Source: Flagellimonas hadalis (GTDB taxonomy: Bacteria > Bacteroidota > Bacteroidia > Flavobacteriales > Flavobacteriaceae). Taken from it: a stretch of DNA of 64,000 bases. Numbering within the stretch: position 1 is the stretch's first letter; each line of letters starts with the position of its first letter. Below the pieces are notes generated by a model. That model was not told where the DNA came from, made no database searches, and saw nothing but the letters and a program-made list of their open reading frames with translations. This document shows, piece by piece, positions 9,138 to 19,746 of this stretch. Made by a program: the position numbers and the translations under genes. The stretch spans positions 546,678 to 610,677 of the forward strand of contig NZ_VNIK02000001.1 in NCBI RefSeq assembly GCF_007785775.2. The letters are read 5' to 3'.

Positions 9138-10196
9138 ATGAAACTGAACATAGCCCTCTTGGCCGGGGATGGAATTGGCCCAGAAGTGATCGACCAAGCC
9201 GTAAAAGTATCTGATGCCGTAGCTGCAAAGTTCGGACATGAAATCAACTGGACACCGGCCCTTACCGGAGCCGCTGCCATCGATGCCGTTGGAGAACCCT
9301 ATCCCGATGCAACCCACGAAGTGTGTGTGGCCGCTGACGCCGTGTTGTTCGGGGCCATCGGACATCCACGTTTCGACAACGACCCATCCGCCAAGGTCCG
9401 TCCCGAGCAAGGTTTGTTGAAAATGCGCCAAAAATTGGGATTGTTCGCCAATGTCCGCCCCACGTTCACTTTCCCATCCTTGATCGATAAATCGCCCTTG
9501 AAAAAGGAACGCATTGAAGGTACCGACTTGGTCTTTTTGCGTGAATTGACCGGAGGTATCTATTTTGGAAAAAGAGGTCGCGAAGACAATGACAATACCG
9601 CATACGACACTTGCACCTATACCCGTGCCGAAGTGGAGCGTTTGGCCCGAAAAGGTTTTGAAATGGCGATGCAACGTTCCAAAAAACTGTGTTGTGTGGA
9701 CAAAGCCAACGTATTGGAAACATCACGCCTATGGAGGGAAACCGTTCAGAAGTTGGAAAAGGAATATCCAGAAGTACAGGTTTCCTACGAATTTGTGGAT
9801 GCCGTAGCGATGCGTTTGGTGCAATGGCCCAGTTCCTATGACGTGTTGATCACCGAAAACCTATTTGGGGACATCCTCACCGATGAAGCATCCGTAATCT
9901 CTGGCTCCATGGGATTGATGCCCTCGGCTTCCTTGGGAGAAAAGACCTCTTTGTTCGAGCCTATCCACGGATCTTATCCACAGGCAGCCGGGAAGGACAT
10001 TGCCAACCCATTGGCCACCGTACTTTCTGCAGCCATGATGTTCGAGACCGCTTTTAGTTTGAAGGACGAGGCCGAAGCCATCCGTGAAGTGGTAAACAAA
10101 TCACTGTCCGAAGGCGTAGTCACCGAAGACCTTGCCGATGGCGGAAAAGCCTACAAGACCAGTGAAGTTGGGGACTGGCTGGCGAAAAATATTTAA
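9138..10196 (+). CDS. leuB: 3-isopropylmalate dehydrogenase
   Basis: Oxidatively decarboxylates 3-isopropylmalate with NAD+ to the leucine precursor 2-oxoisocaproate. The 352-residue product has the family length, with [11 protein letters not shown] at the start, [12 protein letters not shown] and [13 protein letters not shown] (metal-binding aspartates) and [12 protein letters not shown] (adenine loop). It is the last gene of the leu operon and is followed by a strong hairpin. Confidence 0.98.
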   Translation: MKLNIALLAGDGIGPEVIDQAVKVSDAVAAKFGHEINWTPALTGAAAIDAVGEPYPDATHEVCVAADAVLFGAIGHPRFDNDPSAKVRPEQGLLKMRQKLGLFANVRPTFTFPSLIDKSPLKKERIEGTDLVFLRELTGGIYFGKRGREDNDNTAYDTCTYTRAEVERLARKGFEMAMQRSKKLCCVDKANVLETSRLWRETVQKLEKEYPEVQVSYEFVDAVAMRLVQWPSSYDVLITENLFGDILTDEASVISGSMGLMPSASLGEKTSLFEPIHGSYPQAAGKDIANPLATVLSAAMMFETAFSLKDEAEAIREVVNKSLSEGVVTEDLADGGKAYKTSEVGDWLAKNI

Positions 10197-10221
10197 TCAA
10201 CCCCCACATAGACCAAAAAAG

Positions 10222-10250
10222 AAAGCCCCAATAGTTCGGGGCTTTTTATT
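10222..10250. terminator. Bidirectional terminator between leuB and gapN
   Basis: AAAGCCCC (10222-10229) pairs with GGGGCTTT (10238-10245) across an 8-base loop; T-rich flanks on both strands make it usable for leuB (+) and for the convergent dehydrogenase (-). Confidence 0.85.
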
Positions 10251-10270
10251 TTACTACGGTTTTTACTTTT

Positions 10271-11863
10271 CTACAAAATATAATCCGTACTCAAGAAGTT
10301 GCTCACCTTGGCCTCCAACAACTGCTCCACGGTTTGGGTATTCACTTCATTATCCTTGAAGGCCACAAAAGTTCGGACAGAAAAGGACCTCAAAGCATCG
10401 TGCACACTCAATGTAGCCTGTGCCGAATCCTTTCTCCCCGTAAACGGATAGACGTCAGGTCCACGTTGGCAAGAACTGTTCAGGTTCACTCGGCACACCA
10501 AGTTGGCCAATGTATCGATCAACGGTGACAAGGTATAGACATCCTTGCCGAACAAACTCACCTGTTGTCCATAGTTGGACTCGGCCATATCATCCAAAGG
10601 CTCTTCTATATCGGTAAATGACAATACGGGAATGATGGGACCAAACTGCTCCTCCTCATATACCCTCATATCCTTCGAAACGGGGTAGAGCACTGCGGGC
10701 CAGATGTAATTGTCATAATGCTTTCCACCCTTTTTGTTGATGACCTTGGCACCTTTTGCTTTTGCATCGTCCAACAATTCTTGGATATAGGCAGGCTTGT
10801 CCGGCTCTGGAAGTGGCGTAAGGCTCACTCCATCGTCCCATGGATTTCCAAATTTCAGAGCATCCACTTTTTCAGAAAAACGTTTCAAGAATTCATCCTT
10901 GATATCCTCATGCACATACACCACTTTGAGTGCAGTACAGCGTTGCCCATTAAAGGACAGCGTACCGGCGATACATTCGTTGATGGTCAGGTCGAGGTCG
11001 GCATCCGGCAGTACAATGGCCGGGTTCTTGGCCTCCAATCCCAATACCAGACGAAGTCTGTTGCTCTTTGGGTGTTGGTCCTGTAGTGCATTGGCCGATT
11101 TACTGTTGCCGATCAAGGCCAGGACATCTACCTTCCCGGTTTTCATTATAGGAGCCGCTACGGCCCTTCCACGCCCAAATAGTATATTCACCACTCCTTT
11201 GGGAAAACTGCTCTGAAATGCCTCCAAAAGTGGCGTAATGAGCAGAACCCCATGCTTTGCCGGCTTGAAAATGGTCGTGTTCCCCATAATGATGGCCGGA
11301 ATGAGCAGGGCAAAAGTCTCGTTCAAGGGATAATTGTAGGGGCCAAGGCACAAAACTACGCCCAGTGGACCCCTGCGAATATGGGCATACACCCCATCGT
11401 GCTTATCAAACTTGGCGCTATTGCGGTCCAATTGCTTGTACTCTTCGATGGTGTCATAAATATACTCAACGGTACGGTCGAATTCCTTGTATGAATCCGG
11501 CTTGGATTTTCCGATTTCCCACATCAGCAGTTTGACCACTTCCTCCCTTTTCTTCTCCATCTTTTTCACAAAGGACTCCATGCACTCGATGCGGTCCTTG
11601 ACCTTCATGGTGGGCCAAATCCCTTTTCCCCTGTCATAGGCCGCCATTGCCGAATCCAAAGCCTGTAAGGCCTCTTCTTCGCCCATGTCAGGAATACTGC
11701 CCAAAACTGTCGGGGCATATTCCTTGGTGGATGATATCGTGGAGACCACGGGAGTTGTCGCTCCATTCCATTTGCGGAGTTCCCCGTTTACCAAATAGGT
11801 CTTTTGATGGATCTCTTCCTTGATTTGAAATGCTTCTGGTATTACGGTCTTGGCTATTGACAT
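10271..11863 (-). CDS. gapN: NADP-dependent (non-phosphorylating) glyceraldehyde-3-phosphate dehydrogenase, GapN-type aldehyde dehydrogenase
   Basis: Aldehyde dehydrogenase superfamily, 530 residues. The catalytic set is visible: Asn177 in GPYNYPLN, Glu277 in LGLEAKNP, and nucleophile Cys309 in NGQRCTALK. The C-terminal [15 protein letters not shown] is characteristic of the GapN branch, which oxidises glyceraldehyde-3-phosphate straight to 3-phosphoglycerate and makes NADPH without ATP. It stands alone between the leu and ilv operons. NADPH supply for IlvC-type reductions would fit but is only inference. Other long-chain or semialdehyde substrates remain possible. Confidence 0.8.
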   Translation of the reverse strand: MSIAKTVIPEAFQIKEEIHQKTYLVNGELRKWNGATTPVVSTISSTKEYAPTVLGSIPDMGEEEALQALDSAMAAYDRGKGIWPTMKVKDRIECMESFVKKMEKKREEVVKLLMWEIGKSKPDSYKEFDRTVEYIYDTIEEYKQLDRNSAKFDKHDGVYAHIRRGPLGVVLCLGPYNYPLNETFALLIPAIIMGNTTIFKPAKHGVLLITPLLEAFQSSFPKGVVNILFGRGRAVAAPIMKTGKVDVLALIGNSKSANALQDQHPKSNRLRLVLGLEAKNPAIVLPDADLDLTINECIAGTLSFNGQRCTALKVVYVHEDIKDEFLKRFSEKVDALKFGNPWDDGVSLTPLPEPDKPAYIQELLDDAKAKGAKVINKKGGKHYDNYIWPAVLYPVSKDMRVYEEEQFGPIIPVLSFTDIEEPLDDMAESNYGQQVSLFGKDVYTLSPLIDTLANLVCRVNLNSSCQRGPDVYPFTGRKDSAQATLSVHDALRSFSVRTFVAFKDNEVNTQTVEQLLEAKVSNFLSTDYIL

Positions 11864-11916
11864 AAATTGTTGTTTATAGAATTAGTGTTCTCAAAAAAAT
11901 GGTCGGCAGGACTTCA

Positions 11917-11924
11917 CAAAGCTA
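11917..11924 (-). promoter_or_regulatory. -7 promoter element of gapN
   Basis: On the minus strand TAGCTTTG, a full TAnnTTTG match, 53 bases before the gapN ATG. Confidence 0.4.
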
Positions 11925-12024
11925 ACATAAAAATGCTTGGAAAAGACCTCATTTCCTTGGGTTTTACTTCGAAAACGATGTAACTGTACCGATATCAAAA
12001 CAGGCCCTGAAATTGTTGTGGAAA

Positions 12025-13290
12025 TCACACCAAATACTGGAACAGGTCGGGTTTGTCGTTGAGATAGTCCCCAAAAAAATTGTTCGCCTTCATGCGCTGG
12101 ATCAGCGGCTCCAGGTCATCGGCAGATTTGAGTTCTATCCCCACAACGGCGGGTGCATTCTCCCTGCTCGACTTTTTGGAATATTCAAAATGGGTGATGT
12201 CATCGTCCGGACCCAAAATATCGGCCACAAATTCCTTTAAGGCACCAGGTCGCTGCGGAAACCGAACAATAAAATAGTGCTTTAGATTCGCGTAGAGCAA
12301 CGCCCGTTCCTTGATTTCGGCGGTACGGGTGATATCGTTGTTGCTTCCACTGATGATACAGACCACATTTTTTCCTTTGATCTCTTCCGCATAATCGTCC
12401 AAAACGGCAATGGTCAAAGCACCGGCCGGTTCCACCACAATGGCATCACGGTTGTACAGGTCCAAAATGGTCTGGCACACTTTCCCTTCGGGAACGGTGG
12501 ATACCTGGTAAAGATAATCCCGGCAAATGGGGAACGTCAACTGCCCCACTTTTTGCACCGCAGCACCATCGATGAACTTATCAATATGCTGCAACTCGAC
12601 CAATTCCCCTTTTTCTATTGATTTTTTAAGTGAAGGAGCCCCTTCTGGTTCCACACCTATGATTTTGGTCTGGGGCGAAAGCGCCTGAAAAGTTCCGCAA
12701 AGTCCGGAAGCAAGGCCACCACCGCCAACAGCGGCAAACACATAATCAATGGGCTCATCGGATTGCTGAAGGATCTCCAATCCCACCGTAGCCTGCCCCT
12801 CAATGATCTTTTCATCATCAAAAGGGTGCACAAAGGTCTTTCCTTCTTGCTCACAAAACAATTGGGCAGCTTTGTTGGAATCATCAAACGTATCGCCTTC
12901 CAACACTACTTTCACCCATTCCCCACCAAACATATTGGTCTGATCGATTTTCTGTTTTGGGGTCACCACGGGCATGTAAATGGTGCCTTTAACCTGCAAA
13001 TGGCTGCAGGCAAACGCCACACCTTGGGCATGGTTTCCCGCACTGGCGCAGACCACTCCCCTTTTTAGTTCCTCTTGGGTCAATGAGCTGATCTTATTGT
13101 ACGCCCCGCGAATCTTATAACTACGGACCCGGTGCAGATCCTCCCGTTTTAAAAGGATATTGGCCCCATATTTTTTGGAATAGCGGATACTTTGCTGCAA
13201 AGGCGTCTCGTCAGCAACCTGCCGAATCGTTTCTGCTGCTTGATAAATATCCGCTATTTGTGGAAAATAGGTGTCCACTGCTTTATTCAT
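12025..13290 (-). CDS. ilvA: Threonine dehydratase (biosynthetic type with one ACT-like domain)
   Basis: Deaminates threonine to 2-oxobutanoate, the first step to isoleucine. The PLP lysine is K59 in VRSYKIRGAYNK; the glycine-rich phosphate loop is AAVGGGGLASG. The C-terminal 90 residues (HYFIVRFPQRPGALKEF onwards) form one ACT-like regulatory domain, as in the short IlvA class, where isoleucine inhibits and valine relieves. The gene is the last of the ilv operon, 16 bases behind ilvC. Confidence 0.95.
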   Translation of the reverse strand: MNKAVDTYFPQIADIYQAAETIRQVADETPLQQSIRYSKKYGANILLKREDLHRVRSYKIRGAYNKISSLTQEELKRGVVCASAGNHAQGVAFACSHLQVKGTIYMPVVTPKQKIDQTNMFGGEWVKVVLEGDTFDDSNKAAQLFCEQEGKTFVHPFDDEKIIEGQATVGLEILQQSDEPIDYVFAAVGGGGLASGLCGTFQALSPQTKIIGVEPEGAPSLKKSIEKGELVELQHIDKFIDGAAVQKVGQLTFPICRDYLYQVSTVPEGKVCQTILDLYNRDAIVVEPAGALTIAVLDDYAEEIKGKNVVCIISGSNNDITRTAEIKERALLYANLKHYFIVRFPQRPGALKEFVADILGPDDDITHFEYSKKSSRENAPAVVGIELKSADDLEPLIQRMKANNFFGDYLNDKPDLFQYLV

Positions 13291-13306
13291 GGGGCCAATC
13301 GATTTT

Positions 13307-14782
13307 TTATCCGATGGGCTTCATAGCCGTCATGGAAGCGCGCAAACGGGCTCCAACCACTTCCACATCGTGTGTACGGATGGCCTTGTTTACAGCGATC
13401 AATTTGATGTTGTCCACACCATTGTCCTTTCCTTCGCCAAATTTCTTCCCGATGACATCCGTTTCGATTTTCTTCATGAAATCAGTCAACAAAGGCTTAC
13501 AGGCGTGGTCAAACAGGTAGCAACCATACTCAGCGGTATCGGAAATGACACGGTTCATCTCGAACAATTTCTTTCTGGCGATGGTGTTTGCGATCAATGG
13601 GGTTTCGTGAAGCGACTCGTAGTAAGCCGATTCGCCAATGATTCCGGATTCTGTCATGGTCTCATAGGCCAATTCAACCCCAGATTTCACAAAAGCGACC
13701 ATCAACACACCGTTGTCGTAGTACTCCTGCTCAGAGATTTTCACATCCCCTGCTGGAGTCTTTTCAAAGGCAGTTTCGCCGGTAGCGGCACGCCAATCCA
13801 ATAGATTTTTATCGCCATTGTCCCAATCTTCCATCATGGTTTTGGAAAAATGACCGCTCATGATGTCATCCATGTGCTTTTGGAACAACGGACGCATGAT
13901 CACTTTCAATTCTTCGGCCAAATCAAAGGCCTTTATCTTGGCAGGGTTAGACAAACGGTCCATCATATTGGTAATCCCACCCTGTTTCAATCCTTCGGTG
14001 ATGGTTTCCCATCCGTATTGGATCAATTTGGACGCATAGCCCGCATCCACACCCTTTTCAATCATTTTATTGAAGGAAAGGATAGATCCTGTCTGCAACA
14101 GACCACAAAGAATGGTCTGCTCTCCCATCAAATCCGACTTTACCTCGGCTACGAAGGAAGATTCCAACACACCAGCTTTATCGCCACCAGTACCGGCAGC
14201 ATAGGCCTTGGCTTGCTCCAAACCTTTCCCCTCCGGATCATTTTCCGGGTGAACGGCGATCAAGGTCGGAACTCCGAATCCTCTTTTGTACTCTTCACGC
14301 ACCTCAGAACCTGGGCTTTTTGGCGCCACCATGATCACGGTGATGTCCTCACGGACCTGCATTCCTTCTTCCACAATGTTGAATCCGTGGGAATAGGATA
14401 ATGTGGCCCCTTTTTTCATCAACGGCATAACGGTACTTACCACATTGGTATGTTGCTTATCCGGGGTCAGGTTGATGACCAGGTCTGCAGAGGGGATCAA
14501 CTCCTCATAGGTTCCAACCGTAAAATTGTTCTCCTTGGCATTTTTAAAGGATTGTCTTTGTTCTTTTATGGCGGCGGCACGGAGTGCATAGGAAATATCC
14601 AATCCTGAGTCCCTCATGTTCAAACCTTGGTTCAAACCTTGGGCTCCACAGCCAACAATTACAATTTTTTTGCCTTTTAGGGCGGTAACACCATCAGCAA
14701 ACTCACTGGGGTCCATAAACCTACATTTTCCCAATTGGGTCAATTGCTCGCGAAGCGATAGTGTGTTGAAGTAATTTGTCAT
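13307..14782 (-). CDS. ilvC: Ketol-acid reductoisomerase, class II
   Basis: Converts acetolactate and acetohydroxybutyrate to the dihydroxy acids with NADPH and Mg2+. The 491 residues are typical of the long class II enzyme, with duplicated C-terminal knotted domains. The Rossmann loop [19 protein letters not shown] and the metal-binding [14 protein letters not shown] are visible. It lies 22 bases behind ilvN. Confidence 0.97.
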   Translation of the reverse strand: MTNYFNTLSLREQLTQLGKCRFMDPSEFADGVTALKGKKIVIVGCGAQGLNQGLNMRDSGLDISYALRAAAIKEQRQSFKNAKENNFTVGTYEELIPSADLVINLTPDKQHTNVVSTVMPLMKKGATLSYSHGFNIVEEGMQVREDITVIMVAPKSPGSEVREEYKRGFGVPTLIAVHPENDPEGKGLEQAKAYAAGTGGDKAGVLESSFVAEVKSDLMGEQTILCGLLQTGSILSFNKMIEKGVDAGYASKLIQYGWETITEGLKQGGITNMMDRLSNPAKIKAFDLAEELKVIMRPLFQKHMDDIMSGHFSKTMMEDWDNGDKNLLDWRAATGETAFEKTPAGDVKISEQEYYDNGVLMVAFVKSGVELAYETMTESGIIGESAYYESLHETPLIANTIARKKLFEMNRVISDTAEYGCYLFDHACKPLLTDFMKKIETDVIGKKFGEGKDNGVDNIKLIAVNKAIRTHDVEVVGARLRASMTAMKPIG

Positions 14783-14804
14783 TTTTAGTATCTGATTTTG
14801 CTAT

Positions 14805-15332
14805 TTATTGATTTTGAAACTCTGCCAAGAGGTTGGTAATGGGCATGGCGGCCTTGCTGACGGCTATCCGGCCCGTGCGCACAAATTGCATGATGCCATA
14901 AGGCTCCAATGCTTCGTGCATTTCGTCAATCTCATGCCGACGTCCGGTTTTTGCCAACACAAAGAACTCGCGACTCACCGTAACGATCTGTGAGTGGTGT
15001 TCTTTGATGATATTTTGAATTTGGCGTTCATCAAACAACAAAGCAGAGGCTATTTTGAACAAGGCAGACTCTTGATAAATAGTCTCCTCATCCGTATGGT
15101 AATAGGCTTTGATGACCTCTACCTGCTTTTCAATTTGATTGACGATCTTTATGGCCCAATCTTCGGTGGAAAAAATTACAATCGTGAATTTTGATACACC
15201 TTCAATCTCTGATTTTGAAACATTTAAACTTTCTATATTGATGTGTCGCTTTAAGAATATCCCTGATATCCTGTTCAGCAATCCCACATGATTTTCGGAG
15301 TAAACCGAAATGGTAAACCATTCTTTTTCCAT
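14805..15332 (-). CDS. ilvN: Acetolactate synthase small (regulatory) subunit
   Basis: Regulatory partner of IlvB. The N-terminal ACT domain is clear (FTISVYSENHVGLLNRISGIF, then INIESLNVSKSE), followed by the second ALS small-subunit domain (IVTVSREFFVLAKTGRRHEIDEM), 175 residues in all. Unusually it is separated from ilvB by a methyltransferase gene; only one base divides that gene's stop codon and the ilvN ATG. Confidence 0.95.
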   Translation of the reverse strand: MEKEWFTISVYSENHVGLLNRISGIFLKRHINIESLNVSKSEIEGVSKFTIVIFSTEDWAIKIVNQIEKQVEVIKAYYHTDEETIYQESALFKIASALLFDERQIQNIIKEHHSQIVTVSREFFVLAKTGRRHEIDEMHEALEPYGIMQFVRTGRIAVSKAAMPITNLLAEFQNQ

Positions 15333-15333
15333 G

Positions 15334-15915
15334 CTATTTTATTTTAACTGCAACGATAAGTCCTGTGGACCAATCCATCTTTGTAAGTGTTATATCTTCT
15401 CTCTTTTCCAGTATTTGAACCAATTCCTTGGCTTTTTCTTCGTGTCCTGATGGCCAATTGGGCTGTTTGCGCATGTCATCAATCACATAAAAACCACCCG
15501 TTTTCAGCAATTCCAATGCTTTATCCAAATGGCTATACTTTCCGGGCCAAGCATCTGCAAAAATCAAATCGAAAGCTGCTCCATTGTAGGATTCCAACCA
15601 TTCTCCACCATCGGTACAAACCAATTCCAATCTAGACTCACCATCAAAAAAAGTATTGGCAATCTGAATGAGCTCCGGATCGTTGTCAACACTGACGATT
15701 TGGGAATTTTCATCCATGCCTTTGATCATCCAAGCCAAGGACAGTCCGATTCCCGTACCCAACTCCAAAAAATTTCCATTGGGCTTGGAAGCCACCAGTG
15801 TCTTCAGCAATGTGCCAATGTACACGTCGGAAGGCATGCCAAAACCTATTTCCCTCGATTTCTCAAGCAACGCCGGATACCTACCTGGCATTTTTATAAT
15901 ATTGGCCTGGTCCAT
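15334..15915 (-). CDS. Class I SAM-dependent O-methyltransferase inside the ilv operon
   Basis: A 193-residue Rossmann methyltransferase with motif I LELGTGIGLSLAWM (ELGTGIG at 51-57), an acidic residue after strand 2 (VSVDNDPE) and FDLIFADAWPGKY with a conserved aspartate. This is the pattern of the small O-methyltransferase family (catechol-OMT/caffeoyl-CoA-OMT like). It is wedged between ilvB and ilvN with gaps of a single base on each side, so it must be co-transcribed and probably coupled. No substrate is known; a link to branched-chain synthesis is only positional. Confidence 0.85.
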   Translation of the reverse strand: MDQANIIKMPGRYPALLEKSREIGFGMPSDVYIGTLLKTLVASKPNGNFLELGTGIGLSLAWMIKGMDENSQIVSVDNDPELIQIANTFFDGESRLELVCTDGGEWLESYNGAAFDLIFADAWPGKYSHLDKALELLKTGGFYVIDDMRKQPNWPSGHEEKAKELVQILEKREDITLTKMDWSTGLIVAVKIK

Positions 15916-15916
15916 C

Positions 15917-17650
15917 TTACTTCAATAAGATATCGGAGATGGAAGCTCCTGTCGGAACCATTGGGAACACATTGTCTTCCTTCTCTACCCGAACCTCCAA
16001 GAAATAAGGGTCTTTGGACGCCATCATTTCCTCCACGGCTTCCTTCAGATCGGAACGCTCCACTACCCTTCTGGCCTTGATGTGATAGCCTTCGGCGATT
16101 TTCACGAAATCAGGATTGGTCATTACGGTTGAGGCGTAACGTCTTTCAAAGAAAAGTTCCTGCCATTGGCGCACCATCCCCAAGTGATCGTTGTTGAGGA
16201 CCACAATTTTAACGGGAAGATTGTGTTGGAAGATAACCCCAAGCTCCTGAATGGTCATTTGGTACCCACCATCGCCGATGATAGCAACAACTTCACGCTC
16301 CATGGCGCCCATTTTGGCACCGATGGCCGCTGGAAGGGCAAATCCCATGGTGCCCAAACCACCAGAAGTGATGTTACTTTTGGTCTGTTTGAACTTGGCA
16401 TACCGACAAGCTATCATCTGGTGCTGTCCCACATCGCTAACAATTACAGCCTTATGTCCAGAAGCCACATTGATCTGCTCAATGACTTCACCCATGGTAA
16501 GGCCCGGCTTGGTGGGATAGATATCCTTGTCAATTACGGTATCGTATTCGATTTGTCGCTTTTTCTCAAACTCGGCCACCCACTCCTTGTGCTCATTCTT
16601 GTTGACCAAGGGCAACAAAAGTTCCAAGGTTTGCTTGGCGTTGCCCAAAACGGCAACATCCACCTTTACATTTTTATTGACTTCCGCTGGATCTATCTCA
16701 AAATGAATGACCTTAGCTTGTTTGGCGTAGGTTTCCAGATTCCCGGTCACCCGGTCATCAAACCGCATCCCGATGGCAAGAAGCACATCGCATTCGTTGG
16801 TTAGCACATTGGGGCCGTAATTTCCGTGCATGCCCACCATGCCCATGTTCAGCGGGTGGTCGGTATCCATGGCTGAAAGTCCCAAAATGGTCCAAGCTGC
16901 AGGGATTCCCGCTTTTTCGACCAATGCCTTCAGTTCTTCCTCGGCCTCGCCCAAAATAACACCTTGTCCAAAAACGATATAGGGTTTTTTGGCGTTGTTG
17001 ATCAATTCCGCTGCCTTTTCAATGGCTCCCATATCTGGCTTTGGAGCTGGTTTGTAGCTTCTCACCCCCGTGCATTTCTCATACACGAAATCCAACTCAT
17101 CAAACTGGGCATTTTTGGTGATGTCCACCAATACGGGGCCTGGGCGTCCCGACCTTGCAATGTAGAATGCCTTGGCCATGATTTCGGGGATTTCATCCGC
17201 CCGGGTAATCTGGTAGTTCCATTTGGTCACCGGGGTTGAAATGCCTACGATATCGGTTTCCTGAAAAGCATCTGAACCCAACAAATGCCGTGCCACCTGC
17301 CCGGTGATACAGACCATTGGCGTAGAATCTATCTGGGCATCGGCGATACCTGTCACCAAGTTCGTGGCTCCGGGACCGGAAGTGGCCATGGCCACCCCCA
17401 CTCTTCCGCTTACCCTTGCGTACCCCTGTGCAGCATGGGTCGCCCCTTGCTCATGTCGGGTAAGGATGTGGGTAAGCCTATCCTGAAACTTGTACAATTC
17501 GTCATACACGGGCATGATGGCCCCTCCGGGATACCCATAGATCAAATCCACACCCTCTGCCAACAAACAATGGATGATGGCCTCAGCTCCGGTGATACGG
17601 ATCGCTGTCTTTTTTTTCGTGTCTTTCTTTTCCGCTTTTAATGTTTCCAT
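15917..17650 (-). CDS. ilvB: Acetolactate synthase large (catalytic) subunit
   Basis: Thiamine-diphosphate enzyme making acetolactate or acetohydroxybutyrate. The 577-residue protein shows the TPP glutamate region GYPGGAIMPVYDEL, the FAD domain and the TPP motif GDGGYQMTIQEL near 450. It belongs to ilvD-ilvB-OMT-ilvN-ilvC-ilvA; the gap from ilvD is about 48 bases. Confidence 0.97.
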   Translation of the reverse strand: METLKAEKKDTKKKTAIRITGAEAIIHCLLAEGVDLIYGYPGGAIMPVYDELYKFQDRLTHILTRHEQGATHAAQGYARVSGRVGVAMATSGPGATNLVTGIADAQIDSTPMVCITGQVARHLLGSDAFQETDIVGISTPVTKWNYQITRADEIPEIMAKAFYIARSGRPGPVLVDITKNAQFDELDFVYEKCTGVRSYKPAPKPDMGAIEKAAELINNAKKPYIVFGQGVILGEAEEELKALVEKAGIPAAWTILGLSAMDTDHPLNMGMVGMHGNYGPNVLTNECDVLLAIGMRFDDRVTGNLETYAKQAKVIHFEIDPAEVNKNVKVDVAVLGNAKQTLELLLPLVNKNEHKEWVAEFEKKRQIEYDTVIDKDIYPTKPGLTMGEVIEQINVASGHKAVIVSDVGQHQMIACRYAKFKQTKSNITSGGLGTMGFALPAAIGAKMGAMEREVVAIIGDGGYQMTIQELGVIFQHNLPVKIVVLNNDHLGMVRQWQELFFERRYASTVMTNPDFVKIAEGYHIKARRVVERSDLKEAVEEMMASKDPYFLEVRVEKEDNVFPMVPTGASISDILLK

Positions 17651-17698
17651 AAGCCTATATTTTGGGGTTGTCCCGCTATGCTCTTCTGGAGCTCGTTT

Positions 17699-19375
17699 TT
17701 ATATCAAATCCGTTACACATCCCTTGGATGCTGATGAGACCGTCTTGGCATATTTGTACAAACTGCCCGATTTCACTTTCAATTCCGGCTGTTTCCACTC
17801 TTTTCTTCGCTTTTCCAGTTCTTCATCTGAAATGTTCATGTTGATGGTATTGTTTACGGCATCGATGGTAATTTCATCACCATCCTTCACCAAGGCAATT
17901 CCACCACCCACTTGCGCTTCAGGGGAAACGTGACCCACCACAAACCCATGGGAACCACCAGAAAAACGTCCGTCGGTGATCAAGGCCACGTCCTTTCCAA
18001 GACCAGCACCCATGATGGCAGAAGTCGGTTTCAACATTTCGGGCATACCGGGCGCGCCTTTGGGCCCTTCGTAGCGAATGACCACTACGTCACCTTTCTG
18101 CACTTTTCCATTGTGGATGCCTTGGTTCACTTCAATTTCACCATTGAAAACCCTTGCGGTTCCAGTGAAACTCAATCCTTCTTTTCCTGTGATCTTGGCC
18201 ACGGCACCTTCTGTTGCCAAATTGCCGTACAGGATGCGGATATGCCCTGTTTCCTTGATGGGCTGCTCCAAAGGCTTGATGATATCCTGACCTTCTGCCA
18301 AATCGGGAACATCCAAGAGGTTTTCTGCCAATGTTCTGCCCGTAACTGTCATACAATCCCCATGCAGCATGCCTTTCTTCAACATATATTTCAATACTGC
18401 CGGCACACCACCAATTTTATGAAGGTCTTCCATCAAGTATTTCCCACTGGGCTTCAAATCGGCCAACAACGGGGTCGATTCGCTGATACGTGTGATGTCT
18501 TCCAAAGAGAAATCCACCTCAGCGGCATGGGCAATGGCCATAAAATGCAATACGGCATTTGTGGAACCTCCCAAAACCGTCACCAACCGAAAGGCATTCT
18601 CCAACGCTTTTTTGGTCACGATGTCCTTGGGCTTCAAATCCATTTCCAAAAGGTTCATAATGGCTTCTCCTGCGGATTCACAATCAGCACCTTTGGCTGA
18701 GTTAACCGCTGGAATGGAAGAGTTAAAGGGCAATGACATGCCCATCGCCTCAATGGCCGAGGCCATGGTATTGGCGGTGTACATACCCCCACAGGCCCCA
18801 GCTCCCGGACATGCCTTGTGGATAACTGCCTTGAATTCTGTTTCATCTATGGTTCCCGCCACTTTTTGGCCATAGGCCTCGAAGGCAGAAATGATATCCA
18901 ATTTCTTATCGTTATGGCAACCAGGGGCAATGGTGCCTCCATAGACCAAAATTGAAGGCCTGTTCAGCCTTAATTGGGCCATAAGGGCTCCGGGCATGTT
19001 CTTATCGCAGCCCACAACGGTCACCAGTCCATCATAATACATGGCCTGCATCACTGTTTCGATGGAATCGGCGATGATGTCCCTCGATGCCAAGGAATAA
19101 CGCATTCCCGGAGTTCCATTGGAAATTCCATCACTAACGCCGATGGTATTGAAGATGAGTCCGACCATATTGGAAGCCTCCACTCCTCTTTTCACCTCTT
19201 TGGCCAATCCGTTCAAGTGCATGTTACAAGGGTTCCCCTCATAACCGGTACTGGCTATTCCAATAAATGGTTTTTGTAAATCTTCATCTGTGAGCCCCAA
19301 TGCATGCAACATGGCCTGGGCGGCCGGCAGCGTAGGATCTTGGGTCACGTTCTTGCTAAACTTGTTCAATTCCAT
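17699..19375 (-). CDS. ilvD: Dihydroxy-acid dehydratase
   Basis: Fe-S dehydratase giving 2-oxoisovalerate and 2-oxo-3-methylvalerate. The 558-residue product has the cluster cysteines in [16 protein letters not shown] and [15 protein letters not shown]. The ATG at 19375 (MELNKFSKN) is chosen over a TTG two codons earlier. First gene of the ilv operon. Confidence 0.97.
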   Translation of the reverse strand: MELNKFSKNVTQDPTLPAAQAMLHALGLTDEDLQKPFIGIASTGYEGNPCNMHLNGLAKEVKRGVEASNMVGLIFNTIGVSDGISNGTPGMRYSLASRDIIADSIETVMQAMYYDGLVTVVGCDKNMPGALMAQLRLNRPSILVYGGTIAPGCHNDKKLDIISAFEAYGQKVAGTIDETEFKAVIHKACPGAGACGGMYTANTMASAIEAMGMSLPFNSSIPAVNSAKGADCESAGEAIMNLLEMDLKPKDIVTKKALENAFRLVTVLGGSTNAVLHFMAIAHAAEVDFSLEDITRISESTPLLADLKPSGKYLMEDLHKIGGVPAVLKYMLKKGMLHGDCMTVTGRTLAENLLDVPDLAEGQDIIKPLEQPIKETGHIRILYGNLATEGAVAKITGKEGLSFTGTARVFNGEIEVNQGIHNGKVQKGDVVVIRYEGPKGAPGMPEMLKPTSAIMGAGLGKDVALITDGRFSGGSHGFVVGHVSPEAQVGGGIALVKDGDEITIDAVNNTINMNISDEELEKRRKEWKQPELKVKSGSLYKYAKTVSSASKGCVTDLI

Positions 19376-19426
19376 TATCAAATTTCATTCTAATGCAGCG
19401 TTCTACTGAATTTATCTCTGCAAACC

Positions 19427-19434
19427 AAAGATAG
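19427..19434 (-). promoter_or_regulatory. -7 promoter element of the ilv operon
   Basis: On the minus strand TATCTTTG, a full TAnnTTTG match, 52 bases before the ilvD ATG, giving a leader of about 45 bases. Confidence 0.5.
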
Positions 19435-19571
19435 ATGTTTAAAAAGCCTTAGATTTTTAACAGAAAAGGGCTGTTTAAATCCATTTGGAACATAATAAAC
19501 TTTAATTGCTGTAAATCAACTACTTAAGCCATTTTAAAATCCAATATTCAATTATTTTCACCGGTAAAGAA

Positions 19572-19606
19572 AAAGGGCCTGCATCAGCTTTTGATACAGG
19601 CCCTTT
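19572..19606 (-). terminator. Terminator behind the pxp operon
   Basis: AAAGGGCCTG (19572-19581) pairs with CAGGCCCTTT (19597-19606); the inner TCA/TGA bases extend the stem. Read on the minus strand the hairpin is followed by TTTTTCTTT, placing it as the end of pxpA-B-C transcription. The alternative, an attenuator in front of ilvD, is less likely because the ilvD promoter lies downstream of it. Confidence 0.75.
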
Positions 19607-19746
19607 CCATCGACAGCACGTCTGTATCATTCCAGATTTGGAACAATAATGACCACGCTGATGACTGGATTATTTCTTTTCATGCTCCAATGTTACGAAA
19701 AATTTGGGTGTTATTCCACCATCCGATCAAAAAAAAGAATTGGAAC

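Larger units (their letters stand above)
19382..19746. other. Intergenic region between ilvD and pxpC
   Basis: A 365-base gap. It holds a -7 element for ilvD (19427-19434) and the terminator hairpin of the pxp operon (19572-19606). The remaining sequence is A/T-rich and shows no open frame with coding character, no leader peptide rich in Ile, Leu or Val, and no recognised riboswitch. Confidence 0.6.

Noticed and set aside
19572-19606. Attenuator hairpin of the ilv operon
   Set aside because: The better promoter for ilvD lies downstream of the hairpin, there is no leader peptide rich in branched-chain residues, and position and direction fit a terminator for pxpC.
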